64,000 bases of DNA from Actinoallomurus iriomotensis (GTDB lineage Bacteria; Actinomycetota; Actinomycetes; Streptosporangiales; Streptosporangiaceae), in NCBI RefSeq assembly GCF_030269445.1, contig NZ_BSTJ01000006.1, forward strand, positions 62,001 to 126,000, read 5' to 3'. How positions within the stretch are numbered: the first letter of the stretch is position 1; the number at the start of each line of letters is the position of its first letter. Of this stretch, positions 1 through 8,326 are shown one piece after another. The notes beneath the pieces were generated by a model. The model did not search any database. It saw only the letters and a program-made list of their open reading frames with translations, and was not told the origin of the DNA. Position numbers and translations under genes: made by a program.

Positions 1-2
1 TA

Positions 3-581
3 CCCGCGATCAAGACTCCGGGCAAGACCACGGAAGGCTTCCACGAGGTCTTCACCGACGACACGGTCTACCTCAAGGTCCCCGCGCTGGCCAAGCAGGC
101 CGGCAAGCCGTGGGTGAGCTTCACGACCGCCGAGCTGAGCAAGGCGACCGGAGTCGACGTCAAGGGCCTGGAGAGCCAGGGACGTCAGGCCGACCCGGCG
201 CTGAACGCCAAGATGCTCACCGCGTCCAAGGACGTGCACAAGGTCGGTACGGAGACGGTCGGAGGTGTCTCCACGACGCACTATCAGGGCACGTTCGCGC
301 TCAGCGACGCCCTGTCCAAGCTCGGCACCCAGCAGCGCGAAGAGGCCCAGAAGATCTTCAACCAGACCGGCCTCGACAAGCTGAACTTCAACCTGTGGAT
401 CGACGGGAAGCAGCTGCCGCGCAAGATCACGCTGGCCACGCCGCCCGGCGCGAAGCTGAAGCTCGACACGGCCATGAACTACCTCGACTTCAACAAGCCC
501 GTTTCGATCAAGGCTCCGGCCAAGAGCCAGGTCGCGGACGGCATGAAGCTCAAGGGCGCCGGCTCGAACACCCCCGGCTGA
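3..581 (+). CDS. LolA/LppX-like lipoprotein, 3' part only
   Basis: The 5' end lies outside the window; the reading frame is open from the first bases to TGA at 579-581. The visible 192 residues align along their length with the next gene: both have a VYLKVP/LYMYMP strand, a V(G/R)xETVGGVxTTHYxGTF block, an LPRK block and a closing PxKSQV segment. The fold expected for this family is the half-barrel of LolA/LppX/LprG lipoproteins, which bind lipid or lipoprotein at the outer face of the membrane. The signal peptide and lipobox cannot be checked. Streptomyces genomes also carry putative lipoprotein genes just upstream of rplJ, so the position looks conserved. Exact ligand unknown. Confidence 0.8.
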   Translation, partial: PAIKTPGKTTEGFHEVFTDDTVYLKVPALAKQAGKPWVSFTTAELSKATGVDVKGLESQGRQADPALNAKMLTASKDVHKVGTETVGGVSTTHYQGTFALSDALSKLGTQQREEAQKIFNQTGLDKLNFNLWIDGKQLPRKITLATPPGAKLKLDTAMNYLDFNKPVSIKAPAKSQVADGMKLKGAGSNTPG

Positions 582-743
582 CGCCCGCCGTCGAGAGCCA
601 CGCGGCCGCCCGGATCACCTCTGGGCGGCCGCGTGTCTTTGCCGGGCTCTCGGCGAACACGTCAACCTCTTCCCGGTGCACGGCGTCTGATCATCGACCA
701 CGCGCACGGGAGACGTGCCGTTCATCGAGAGGAAATCCTTCCC

Positions 744-1601
744 ATGAGGCCGAAGGCCGCTCGATACGTGGCCGGAGCCGCGATCGCCCTGTCACTGACC
801 GGCTGTAAGGACGCGGGCCGGGACACGGCGGAGGCCGTCGCTCCGGCGCCCTCGGACGGCGTCCGCGCGTCGGCCGCCCAGAAGGTCCTGGCCGAAATGG
901 CGGACCGGGCGAGCCGGGTGACGTCGGTCCGGGGGGCGATGTCCACGACGTCTGGTGCGCCGGGTGAGCAGAACGAGACCAGGGGCTCGTTCGTCTACCG
1001 GCTCAAGCCGACGGCGGCGATGAGGTTCTACGTTCCGGCCGCCCGGATCGGCGGCCGGAACACCGGAGGCTTCACCGAGATCGTCGTGGGCGGCCGGCTC
1101 TACATGTACATGCCGGATTCCGCGGCGGAGACGGACAAGCCGTGGGCGAGTGTCAGGCTCAGCGAAGTCAGCAGGTCCACCGGCCCGGGCGTGCTGGCGC
1201 TGTCGCAGGGCGATCCGGCGCACGACGTGCGGATGTTCACCGCCTCCACGGACGTTCGCCAGGTCGGCCGGGAGACCGTCGGCGGCGTGCGGACCACCCA
1301 CTACCGGGGGACGTTCGGGCCTGCGGCGGGTGTGGCGAAGCTCGGCGGCGAGCAGCGCGCCGAGGAGCGGAAGGCCCTCGCGCAGGTCGGCACCGACACC
1401 CTGGTCTTCGACGTGTGGGTCGATGGACGGCGGCTGCCGCGCAAGGTCGTCTGGGCGACGCCGCCCGGCTCCGAACCGCGCATGACGTTGACGACGAACT
1501 ACACGGCCTTCAACATGCCGGTCCGGGTGACGGCTCCGCCGAAGAGTCAGGTGGAGGAGGACCCGGCCCTCTTCGGCGCCGGGAACGACGCCCCCGGCTG
1601 A
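744..1601 (+). CDS. LolA/LppX-like lipoprotein
   Basis: A 285-residue protein. The start at ATG 744 is preceded by a GAGAGGA ribosome site and gives a short basic N-terminus, a hydrophobic stretch (GAAIALSL) and the lipobox LTGC, so Cys23 should be lipidated and the protein held on the outer face of the membrane. Longer in-frame starts would bury the signal peptide. The body is a tandem paralogue of the truncated gene upstream (shared VGxETVGGVxTTHYxG and LPRK blocks), indicating local duplication. Family knowledge suggests a hydrophobic-ligand-binding half-barrel; the ligand is not known. An mce lipid-import operon lies a few kb downstream, but a functional link is only a guess. Confidence 0.8.
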   Translation: MRPKAARYVAGAAIALSLTGCKDAGRDTAEAVAPAPSDGVRASAAQKVLAEMADRASRVTSVRGAMSTTSGAPGEQNETRGSFVYRLKPTAAMRFYVPAARIGGRNTGGFTEIVVGGRLYMYMPDSAAETDKPWASVRLSEVSRSTGPGVLALSQGDPAHDVRMFTASTDVRQVGRETVGGVRTTHYRGTFGPAAGVAKLGGEQRAEERKALAQVGTDTLVFDVWVDGRRLPRKVVWATPPGSEPRMTLTTNYTAFNMPVRVTAPPKSQVEEDPALFGAGNDAPG

Positions 1602-1632
1602 CCCGCGATCCACGACGCGTCCGGACGCCGAT

Positions 1633-1661
1633 TTGGAGTCCTGGTTCCGGGCGCGTACTCT
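1633..1661 (+). promoter_or_regulatory. Promoter of rplJ-rplL
   Basis: TTGGAG (1633-1638), a 17-nt spacer and TACTCT (1656-1661) fit a housekeeping sigma promoter. It lies directly before the L10 leader and about 190 nt before rplJ. Confidence 0.6.
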
Positions 1662-1667
1662 TTTGTC

Positions 1668-1806
1668 TGCCGAAGACCGCCGGTCGTCACCCGCATGGGT
1701 GACCGAAGGTCCCGCACAGCGGGTGGCCAGCGCAGGTGATGACGAGAGCCTTCGATCGCGACGTCCGTCGTGCTCGGCCCCGTGCGCCTGCGCCGGGGCT
1801 TTTCCT
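1668..1806 (+). promoter_or_regulatory. Ribosomal protein L10 leader
   Basis: The transcribed leader before rplJ contains the GCGCAGGTGATGA block (1732-1744) and flanking short helices characteristic of the L10 leader family, followed by a terminator-like hairpin. In this family the L10-(L12)4 complex binds the leader and lowers rplJL expression. Recognised from pattern; no covariance model was run. Confidence 0.75.
1777..1803 (+). terminator. Attenuator hairpin in the L10 leader
   Basis: GCCCCG (1777-1782) pairs with CGGGGC (1794-1799), followed by TTTT. It lies between the L10-binding region and the rplJ ribosome site, so it can act as a conditional terminator. Confidence 0.65.
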
Positions 1807-1849
1807 GTTCCTGGGCCTTCCTCACCGGCGTACATCTGGAAGGAGGGCC

Positions 1850-2416
1850 ATGGCGAGAGCGGACAAGACGGCAGCCGTCGCCGAGCTCCGATCTGCATTC
1901 GAGAGCTCGAGTGGCGCCGTGCTGACCGAGTACCGCGGGCTCACCGTGGCGCAGCTCAGCGAGCTGCGCCGGTCCCTCGGAGACAACGCACGGTTCGCCG
2001 TGGTGAAGAACACGCTGACCAAGATCGCGGCGCGGGAGGCCGGGGTCGCCGAGGAGCTGGGGCAGCTGCTCCAGGGCCCGTCGGCGATCGCGTTCGTCCG
2101 CGGCGACGTGGTCGAGGCCGCCAAGGGCCTGCGTGACTTCTCCAAGGCCAACCCGGACCTGGTGATCAAGGGTGGTGTCGTCGACGGCAAGCCGATGACG
2201 CCCGACGAGATCACCAAACTCGCCTCCCTCGAGTCGCGCGAGGTCCTCCTCGCGAAGCTCGCGGGCGCGATGAAGGCGTCGATGGGCAATGCCGCCGCCG
2301 TCTTCAACGCCCTGCCGGTCAAGGCCGCCCAGCTGGCCGACGCCCTGCGGGTCAAGCGTGAGAGCGAGGGCGAGGCGCCGGCCGAGGCGCCCGCCGAAGC
2401 GTCCGACGAGGGTTGA
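1850..2416 (+). CDS. rplJ: 50S ribosomal protein L10
   Basis: A 188-residue protein, usual length for L10, with the N-terminal MARADK start, the conserved [11 protein letters not shown] and VVKNTL segments that contact 23S rRNA, and a C-terminal helix that carries L7/L12 dimers. Start ATG 1850 has AGGAGG at 1841-1846; the upstream in-frame ATG at 1736 lies inside the leader RNA and is rejected. The C-terminal tail is Ala/Glu/Pro rich, as in many actinobacteria. Forms the ribosomal stalk base with rplL 75 nt downstream. Confidence 0.97.
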   Translation: MARADKTAAVAELRSAFESSSGAVLTEYRGLTVAQLSELRRSLGDNARFAVVKNTLTKIAAREAGVAEELGQLLQGPSAIAFVRGDVVEAAKGLRDFSKANPDLVIKGGVVDGKPMTPDEITKLASLESREVLLAKLAGAMKASMGNAAAVFNALPVKAAQLADALRVKRESEGEAPAEAPAEASDEG

Positions 2417-2491
2417 TCCCGCGGTCGTAACAGACCTTTTGGAAAGACGTCGTCCCGGTCAGTGACCCGGGCCGACAGGACAGGAGAGATC

Positions 2492-2881
2492 ATGGCGAAG
2501 CTCAGCACCGACGAGCTGCTCGACGCGTTCAAGGAGATGACGCTCCTCGAGCTCTCGGACTTCGTGAAGCAGTTCGAGGACACCTTCGACGTCAAGGCCG
2601 CGGCCCCCGTCGCGGTCGCCGCCCCCGGCGCCGCCGCCCCGGGTGCCGCCGCCGAGGCCGAGCCCGAGAAGGACGAGTTCGACGTCATCCTCGAGGCCGC
2701 CGGCGACAAGAAGATCCAGGTCATCAAGGAGGTCCGCGCCCTCACGAGCCTGGGCCTGAAGGAGGCCAAGGACCTCGTCGACGGCGCGCCGAAGCCGCTG
2801 CTGGAGAAGGTCAACAAGGAGGCCGCCGACAAGGCCAAGGAGGCCCTGGAGAAGGCCGGCGCCACCGTGACGGTCAAGTAG
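2492..2881 (+). CDS. rplL: 50S ribosomal protein L7/L12
   Basis: A 129-residue stalk protein: N-terminal dimerisation domain ([19 protein letters not shown]), Ala/Pro-rich hinge at about 36-60 and the C-terminal domain that recruits elongation factors ([24 protein letters not shown]). ATG 2492 follows a GGAGAG site; an in-frame ATG ten codons upstream has no ribosome site. Last gene of the rplJL unit, closed by a strong terminator, so rpoBC is not read from this promoter as it is in enterics. Confidence 0.97.
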   Translation: MAKLSTDELLDAFKEMTLLELSDFVKQFEDTFDVKAAAPVAVAAPGAAAPGAAAEAEPEKDEFDVILEAAGDKKIQVIKEVRALTSLGLKEAKDLVDGAPKPLLEKVNKEAADKAKEALEKAGATVTVK

Positions 2882-2904
2882 TCATCTGCTTCACCGCTCT
2901 GTTG

Positions 2905-2940
2905 GGGCGGCCACCCGGAAACGGGTGGCCGCCCTTTCTC
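2905..2940 (+). terminator. Rho-independent terminator after rplL
   Basis: GGCGGCCACCCG pairs exactly with CGGGTGGCCGCC around a GAAA loop (outer pair 2905/2934), followed by TTTCTC. The 297 nt from here to the next gene hold only the promoter candidate listed next. Confidence 0.9.
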
Positions 2941-2991
2941 TTGCCCCGGCCACCCGGTGGCGTACGCCGGCGGTTCCGCGTTAACACGCTC

Positions 2992-3021
2992 TTCACAAGG
3001 GCCTTGTTGGACCGCTAGTCT
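2992..3021 (+). promoter_or_regulatory. Candidate promoter of the mce operon
   Basis: TTCACA (2992-2997), an 18-nt spacer and TAGTCT (3016-3021). It lies after the rplL terminator and about 215 nt before the first mce gene. The same TTCACA-N18 arrangement is seen before infA. Weak evidence by itself. Confidence 0.4.
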
Positions 3022-3237
3022 CATAAGGATCCAGTAACGATCTGCTTACGAGGCCCTCGCCGTGACACCGGTATCGGCCATGCCCCCTTCCAATGGTGAA
3101 AGGGACGACTACGGTAGTTGCACGCTATACACGGAACCGTCCGCCATCTTGCGGTGGCGCCACGCCATACGGCACCGTGACTCAGCGGTAACTCGCTCGT
3201 TGGACCGGATACCCCCCGGCCGGACGAAAGGTGACGA

Positions 3238-4260
3238 GTGGGCGTCGAAATCAGAGTCGATGGTCTGACCAAGTCCTTCGGACGTCAGGTTATCTGGGAG
3301 GACGTGACCCTCACCCTGCCCGCCGGAGAGATCTCGGTGATGCTCGGGCCCTCCGGTACGGGTAAGTCGGTCTTCCTCAAGACGCTCGTCGGGCTGCTCA
3401 AGCCCGACCGCGGTCACTGCTGGATCGGCGACCGCGACATGCCGCACCTGCGCGAGCACGACCTGTACGAGACGCGCAAGCTGTTCGGTGTCCTGTTCCA
3501 GGACGGCGCGCTGTTCGGTTCGATGAACCTCTTCGACAACATCGCCTTCCCCCTGCGCGAGCACACCAACAAGAGCGAGTCGGCGGTCAAGAAGATCGTC
3601 ATGGAGAAGATGGAGATGGTCGGCCTGGTCGGGGCCGAACGCAAGCTCCCCGGCGAGATCTCCGGTGGTATGCGCAAGCGCGCCGGGCTGGCCCGCGCCC
3701 TCGTGCTCGAACCCGAGATCATCCTCTGCGACGAGCCCGACTCCGGTCTGGACCCGGTCCGCACGGCGTACCTCAACCAGCTCATCGTCGACCTCAACGC
3801 CGAGACCAACGCGACGTTCCTCATCGTCACCCACGACATCAACACCGCTCGGACCGTTCCCGACAACATCGGCCTGCTGTTCCGGCGCGAGCTGGTGATG
3901 TTCGGCCCGCGCGAGATGCTGCTGTCGAGTGAGGAGCCGGTCGTCCGGCAGTTCCTCAACGCCCGCAAGGTCGGCCCCATCGGCATGTCCGAGGAGAAGG
4001 ACGTCTCCGAGCTGGAGGCCGAGGCCCGCATGGGGCACGACCCCGGCGTCCTGCCGCCCATCCCGCCGCAGCTCATGCCCGCCGACGGCCGCCTGCGCGC
4101 GGCCCAGCGCGCCCCCGGCGAGTGGCTGCGCGCCCACGGCGTCACCCCGCCGGCCGGTTCGTTCGTCGACGAACAGGGCCGCGACTGGCTGGAGGAGTGG
4201 CCACGGTACGTCGCCGAACGCACCCCCGTGGCGGGCGGCGCCGGAGGTGGTCGCCCATGA
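3238..4260 (+). CDS. mceG: Mce transport ATPase, Mkl/MceG type
   Basis: A 340-residue ABC ATPase that powers MCE lipid import. Walker A GPSGTGKS at 37-44, signature ISGGMRKR from 141, Walker B ILCDEP with D165-E166, and a switch histidine in VTHDIN. The stretch around VVRQFLN..GPIGMSEEKD and a C-terminal extension of about 80 residues are hallmarks of Mkl/MceG rather than generic ABC ATPases. Start GTG 3238 follows AAAGGTG. Its stop overlaps the next start (ATGA). In Mycobacterium tuberculosis mkl (Rv0655) also lies between rplL and rpoB, so this gene is probably the ancestral resident; here the full mce operon is attached to it. Confidence 0.93.
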   Translation: MGVEIRVDGLTKSFGRQVIWEDVTLTLPAGEISVMLGPSGTGKSVFLKTLVGLLKPDRGHCWIGDRDMPHLREHDLYETRKLFGVLFQDGALFGSMNLFDNIAFPLREHTNKSESAVKKIVMEKMEMVGLVGAERKLPGEISGGMRKRAGLARALVLEPEIILCDEPDSGLDPVRTAYLNQLIVDLNAETNATFLIVTHDINTARTVPDNIGLLFRRELVMFGPREMLLSSEEPVVRQFLNARKVGPIGMSEEKDVSELEAEARMGHDPGVLPPIPPQLMPADGRLRAAQRAPGEWLRAHGVTPPAGSFVDEQGRDWLEEWPRYVAERTPVAGGAGGGRP

Positions 4261-5087
4261 CGCAGGCGCCGGAACGAGAGTCTGAGACCAAGCCCAGCCG
4301 TCTCGCGCCCGTCGCCGACGGTGCGGTCAACGTCATCTTCCGCGAGCCCGGCCGCTTCTTCGCGATGTCGCTCGACACCGCGCGGGCGGCGTTCAAGTGG
4401 CCGTTCCAGTGGCAGGAGTTCCTCCAGCAGGCCTGGTTCATCGTCAGCGTCACCGTGGCGCCGACGATCATGGTCGCCATCCCGTTCGGCGCGATCCTGT
4501 CGCTCCAGGTCGGCAACCTCATCCGCCAGCTCGGAGCGCAGTCGCAGACCGGTTCGACCGCGGTGCTCGCGATCGTCCGCGAGGCCAGCCCGATCGTGAC
4601 CGCGCTGCTGATCGCCGCCGCGGCCGGCTCGGCGATCTGCGCCGACCTCGGCGCCCGCAAGATCCGCGAAGAGATCGACGCCATGGAGGTGCTCGGCATC
4701 AACCCGCTGCACCGGCTCGTGGTGCCGCGGGTGCTCGCCTGCGCCTTCGTCGGGTTGTTCCTCAACGGCATCGTGTCGGTCGTCGGCATCGCCGGCGGCT
4801 ACATCTTCAACGTCATGCTCCAGGGCGGCACGCCCGGTGCGTACATGTCCTCCTTCAGCGGCCTCGCGCAGCTGCCCGACCTCTACCAGGCCGAGGTCAA
4901 GGCGCTGGTATTCGGTGTCACCGCCGCGCTGGTCGCCTCGTACAAGGGTCTGACCGCCTCCGGCGGCCCCAAGGGCGTCGGTGACGCCGTGAACCAGACC
5001 GTCGTCATCGCGGCCATGGCACTGTTCGTGGAGAACTTCGTGCTCAGCGCGCTGTACTTCCAGCTCGTGCCGCAGAAGGGAATGTGA
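4257..5087 (+). CDS. YrbE/MlaE-family permease A of the Mce system
   Basis: A 276-residue MlaE-type integral membrane protein: a soluble N-terminal part of about 45 residues, an interfacial helix (FKWPFQWQEFLQQAWFIV), several hydrophobic helices, and the family's conserved EIDAMEVLGINPL loop that contacts the ATPase. Start ATG 4257 overlaps the stop of mceG, indicating coupled translation; longer in-frame starts lie inside mceG. Pairs with the next gene to form the heterodimeric channel beneath the MCE ring. Confidence 0.92.
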   Translation: MTQAPERESETKPSRLAPVADGAVNVIFREPGRFFAMSLDTARAAFKWPFQWQEFLQQAWFIVSVTVAPTIMVAIPFGAILSLQVGNLIRQLGAQSQTGSTAVLAIVREASPIVTALLIAAAAGSAICADLGARKIREEIDAMEVLGINPLHRLVVPRVLACAFVGLFLNGIVSVVGIAGGYIFNVMLQGGTPGAYMSSFSGLAQLPDLYQAEVKALVFGVTAALVASYKGLTASGGPKGVGDAVNQTVVIAAMALFVENFVLSALYFQLVPQKGM

Positions 5088-5941
5088 TGGTCGCGAGTAC
5101 GCGCGGCGGCGGCTTCCGTGCGGCCAAGCGTGTCGTCGACGCGCCGCTGGAGCGCCTCGAGGACTTCGGCCGCCAGATGGCCTTCTACGTGCGCGTGTTC
5201 GCCTGGGTCTGGCGGGTGCTCATCCGCTACAAGAAGGAGGTCGTCCGGCTGCTGGCCGAGGTCAGCCTGGGCACCGGCGGCCTGGCCGTCATGGGCGGCA
5301 GCGTGGCGATCGTCGCGTTCATGACGTTCTTCACGGGCACCGAGGTCGGCCTGCAGGGCTACAACGCCCTCAACCAGATCGGCAGCGCCGCCTTCAGCGG
5401 CTTCGTCTCCGCGTACTTCAACACCCGGGAGCTCGCGCCGACGGTGTCGGCGCTCGCGCTGTCGGCCACGGTCGGCTGCGGCTTCACCGCCCAGCTCGGC
5501 GCCATGCGGATCAGCGACGAGATCGACGCCCTGGAGGTCATGGGCGTGCCGTCGCTGCCGTTCCTGGTGACCACCCGCATGGTGGCCGGCATGCTGGCGG
5601 TCATCCCGCTGTACGTCATCGGCCTGCTGGCCTCGTTCTTCGCCACGCGGATCATCGTGACGGTGTCGTTCGGGCAGTCCAGCGGCACGTACGACCACTA
5701 CTTCTATCTGTTCCTGCCGCCGCACGACGTGTTGTGGTCGTTCGGCAAGGTCCTCGTCTTCGCGATGCTCGTGATGCTCATCCACTGCTACTACGGCTAC
5801 AACGCCAGCGGCGGCCCGGCCGGCGTCGGCCTGGCGGTCGGGCGCGCGGTGCGTACGAGCCTCGTCGTCGTGAACGTCGTGGACCTGCTCATGGGGATGG
5901 CGATCTGGGGCACCACGACGACGGTCCGGATAGCCGGTTAG
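5087..5941 (+). CDS. YrbE/MlaE-family permease B of the Mce system
   Basis: A 284-residue MlaE-family permease with the same architecture as its neighbour and the EIDALEVMGVPSL ATPase-contact loop. The upstream stop TGA overlaps ATG 5087; a GTG at 5084 is an alternative first codon. Forms the second half of the permease. Forty-three nt separate it from the first MCE gene. Confidence 0.92.
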   Translation: MVASTRGGGFRAAKRVVDAPLERLEDFGRQMAFYVRVFAWVWRVLIRYKKEVVRLLAEVSLGTGGLAVMGGSVAIVAFMTFFTGTEVGLQGYNALNQIGSAAFSGFVSAYFNTRELAPTVSALALSATVGCGFTAQLGAMRISDEIDALEVMGVPSLPFLVTTRMVAGMLAVIPLYVIGLLASFFATRIIVTVSFGQSSGTYDHYFYLFLPPHDVLWSFGKVLVFAMLVMLIHCYYGYNASGGPAGVGLAVGRAVRTSLVVVNVVDLLMGMAIWGTTTTVRIAG

Positions 5942-5984
5942 AGGACGAGAAGGTGACAACCGCGATGATGACGGGTGAGGGGAC

Positions 5985-7274
5985 ATGACCGCCGGTTCGT
6001 GGTCCGAACGCCTGCGCTATCGCCTGTACGGCCTGGCGTTCATGATCGTTGTCGTGGTGCTCGTGCTGCTGATGCTCGCCCAGTACAACCAGGCCTTCAA
6101 GTCGGTCTACCACGTCACCGTCAACAGCGACCGGGCCGGCCTGCAGCTCGTCCCGCACTCCGACGTCAAGGTGCGCGGCCTGATCGTCGGCGAGGTCCGC
6201 AGCATCCACTCCACCGACAGCGGCGCCGCGATCGACCTCGCGCTCGACCCGGGCAAGGCGGCGCTGATCCCGGACAACTCCTCGGCACGCATGCTGCCCA
6301 AGACCGTGTTCGGCGAGAAGTACGTCGACCTGGTGCCGCCCACCACCGACCCGGGCCCGCACCTGAAGGACGGCGACCGCATCGGCCAGGACAAGTCGAC
6401 CACCGCCGTCGAGGTGAACCAGCTCCTCGACGACATCATGCCGCTGCTGACCGCGGTCAAGCCCGAGAAGCTCAACGCGACGCTCAACGCCCTGGCCACC
6501 GCGCTGCAGGGCCGCGGCGAGGAGATCGGGCAGACGATCGACCTGGCCGACGGCTACCTCACGAAGCTCAACCCCCACCTGCCGACGATCGTGCACGACC
6601 TGCGCGCGCTGGCCACCGTCAGCGACAACCTGAACGGCGCCGCGCCCGACCTGCTGACGATCATGCAGAACCTCCAGGTCACCAACAAGACGATCGTCGA
6701 CAAGGAGCCCCAGCTGGTCTCCCTGCTGGACAAGGGCATCGGCCTGACCGGCAAGGTCACCCCGTTCCTGGAGGACAACGAGCCGCGCCTGGTGGGCGCG
6801 CAGCTGGCGAACCGGCAGGCGCTCGCCCTCATCGCCAAGGAGTCCCCGAGCATCCCGTGCGTCTTCAGGGGCATGGCCAAGATCCAGCCCCGTCTGGTCG
6901 AGGCGATGGGCGGCGGCCAGCCCGGCGTGCACGTCACGCTGGAGCTGAGCAAGCCGCGCCCCGCGTACAAGCCGATCCTGGACACGCCGGAGAACAAGGA
7001 CCAGCGCAACGCCCGCTGCTACGGCATCCCGAACCCCAAGGTGCCGTTCCCGCAGTACCAGACCCTCGACGGCACCGAGGACGACACGTGGTGGAAGGGC
7101 CCGGCCGGCCGTTCGCTGTCCAGCGTCCTGATCAAGCCGGGCGCCGCCGATGACGACACCATGCTGAAGAGCCTCATGGCCCCGGCGATGGGCACCTCCG
7201 CGAACCAGGTCTCCGACCTGGCCTCGCTGTTGTACGCTCCGGCCGCCAGCGGAATGGTGGTGACGGTGAAGTGA
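5985..7274 (+). CDS. mceA: MCE-family protein, first of five (MceA position)
   Basis: A 429-residue protein with one N-terminal transmembrane helix (FMIVVVVLVLLMLAQY, about 19-34), an MCE/MlaD domain (about 40-115; VKVRGLIVGEVRSI, FGEKYVDLVPP), a long helical region and a C-terminal domain. MCE subunits assemble as a ring with a long extracytoplasmic tube for lipids. By position and length this is the A subunit. The stop overlaps the GTG start of the next gene. Confidence 0.9.
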   Translation: MTAGSWSERLRYRLYGLAFMIVVVVLVLLMLAQYNQAFKSVYHVTVNSDRAGLQLVPHSDVKVRGLIVGEVRSIHSTDSGAAIDLALDPGKAALIPDNSSARMLPKTVFGEKYVDLVPPTTDPGPHLKDGDRIGQDKSTTAVEVNQLLDDIMPLLTAVKPEKLNATLNALATALQGRGEEIGQTIDLADGYLTKLNPHLPTIVHDLRALATVSDNLNGAAPDLLTIMQNLQVTNKTIVDKEPQLVSLLDKGIGLTGKVTPFLEDNEPRLVGAQLANRQALALIAKESPSIPCVFRGMAKIQPRLVEAMGGGQPGVHVTLELSKPRPAYKPILDTPENKDQRNARCYGIPNPKVPFPQYQTLDGTEDDTWWKGPAGRSLSSVLIKPGAADDDTMLKSLMAPAMGTSANQVSDLASLLYAPAASGMVVTVK

Positions 7275-8290
7275 AGACGACGTCGGCGGCCGTCAAGCTG
7301 CTCATCTTCGCGGTGATCGCGACGCTGTTCACCGGCATCCTCGCCGTCACGATCTCCAACACCCAGTTCGTCGACACGACGAAGTACCGGCTGATCTTCA
7401 CCGACGCGGCCGGGGTGCTGCCGGGCGACGAGGTCCGCATCGCCGGCGTACGCGTCGGGCAGGTCGACTCGATCAAGCTCTACCGCGGCACGCTCGCGCA
7501 GGTGACGGTCTCGGTGCTCAAATCCGAGCCGCTGCCGCGCAGCACCGAGGCCCAGCTGCGCTACCGCAACCTGATGGGCCAGCGCTACGTCTCCCTGACC
7601 CAGGGCTCTGGCCAGGGCGGCGCACTGCCGCCGAACGGCGTCATCCCCAAGGAGCAGACCCAGCCGGCGCTCGACCTGACCGCGCTGTTCAACGGCTTCC
7701 GCCCGTTGCTGCGCGCGATCCGGCCGCAGGACGTCAACCAGCTCTCGTACGAGATCATCCAGGTGCTCCAGGGCGAGGGCGGAACGGTCAACGGCCTGCT
7801 CGCGCACGTCGCGTCGCTGACCCAGACCCTGGGCGACCGCGACCAGGTCATCGGCCGGGTCATCGACAACCTCGACCGCGTGATCAGCACGATCGACTCG
7901 CGCGACGAGGAGGTCTCCTCGCTGATCACCAATCTGAGGAGCCTCGTCTCCGGCCTGTCCGGCGACCGCAAGGCGATCGGCGACTCGCTCGTCAGCGTCA
8001 ACCAGCTCATCGGCACGACCAACGGCCTGCTCAGCCAGGCACGGCCTCCGCTCAAGGACGACATCACCCAGCTCGGGAAGCTGTCGAAGGTCCTCGCGGC
8101 CAACGGCAACGACCTGGACAAGGCGTTCGCGTCGCTGCCGACCAACTTCACGCTGCTCGACCGGGTGGCGTCCTACGGATCCTTCTTCAACTTCTACCTC
8201 TGCAGTCTGGACGCCCAGATCGGGCTGCCCGGAAAGGTCTCTGTCAACACGCCGCAGATCGTGAACGACAACGCCCGGTGCAAAGAATGA
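7271..8290 (+). CDS. mceB: MCE-family protein, second of five (MceB position)
   Basis: A 339-residue protein: N-terminal transmembrane helix (LLIFAVIATLFTGILAV), MCE domain (about 38-115; VLPGDEVRIAGVRVGQV, LMGQRYVSLTQG) and a helical region that would form part of the needle. GTG 7271 overlaps the previous stop by 4 nt. Near the C-terminus it has the FNFYLC segment common in B/C/D subunits. Confidence 0.9.
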   Translation: MKTTSAAVKLLIFAVIATLFTGILAVTISNTQFVDTTKYRLIFTDAAGVLPGDEVRIAGVRVGQVDSIKLYRGTLAQVTVSVLKSEPLPRSTEAQLRYRNLMGQRYVSLTQGSGQGGALPPNGVIPKEQTQPALDLTALFNGFRPLLRAIRPQDVNQLSYEIIQVLQGEGGTVNGLLAHVASLTQTLGDRDQVIGRVIDNLDRVISTIDSRDEEVSSLITNLRSLVSGLSGDRKAIGDSLVSVNQLIGTTNGLLSQARPPLKDDITQLGKLSKVLAANGNDLDKAFASLPTNFTLLDRVASYGSFFNFYLCSLDAQIGLPGKVSVNTPQIVNDNARCKE

Positions 8291-8326
8291 TGACGTTCAT
8301 CTCCGGGCGGAGAGGGGAGTACGGCC

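Noticed and set aside
633-743. N-terminal extension of the second lipoprotein
   Set aside because: The extension would place 37 Arg-rich residues before a clear signal peptide; ATG 744 has a ribosome site.
3062-3268. 68-codon open frame before mceG
   Set aside because: No ribosome site, overlaps the mceG start and lacks actinobacterial codon bias.
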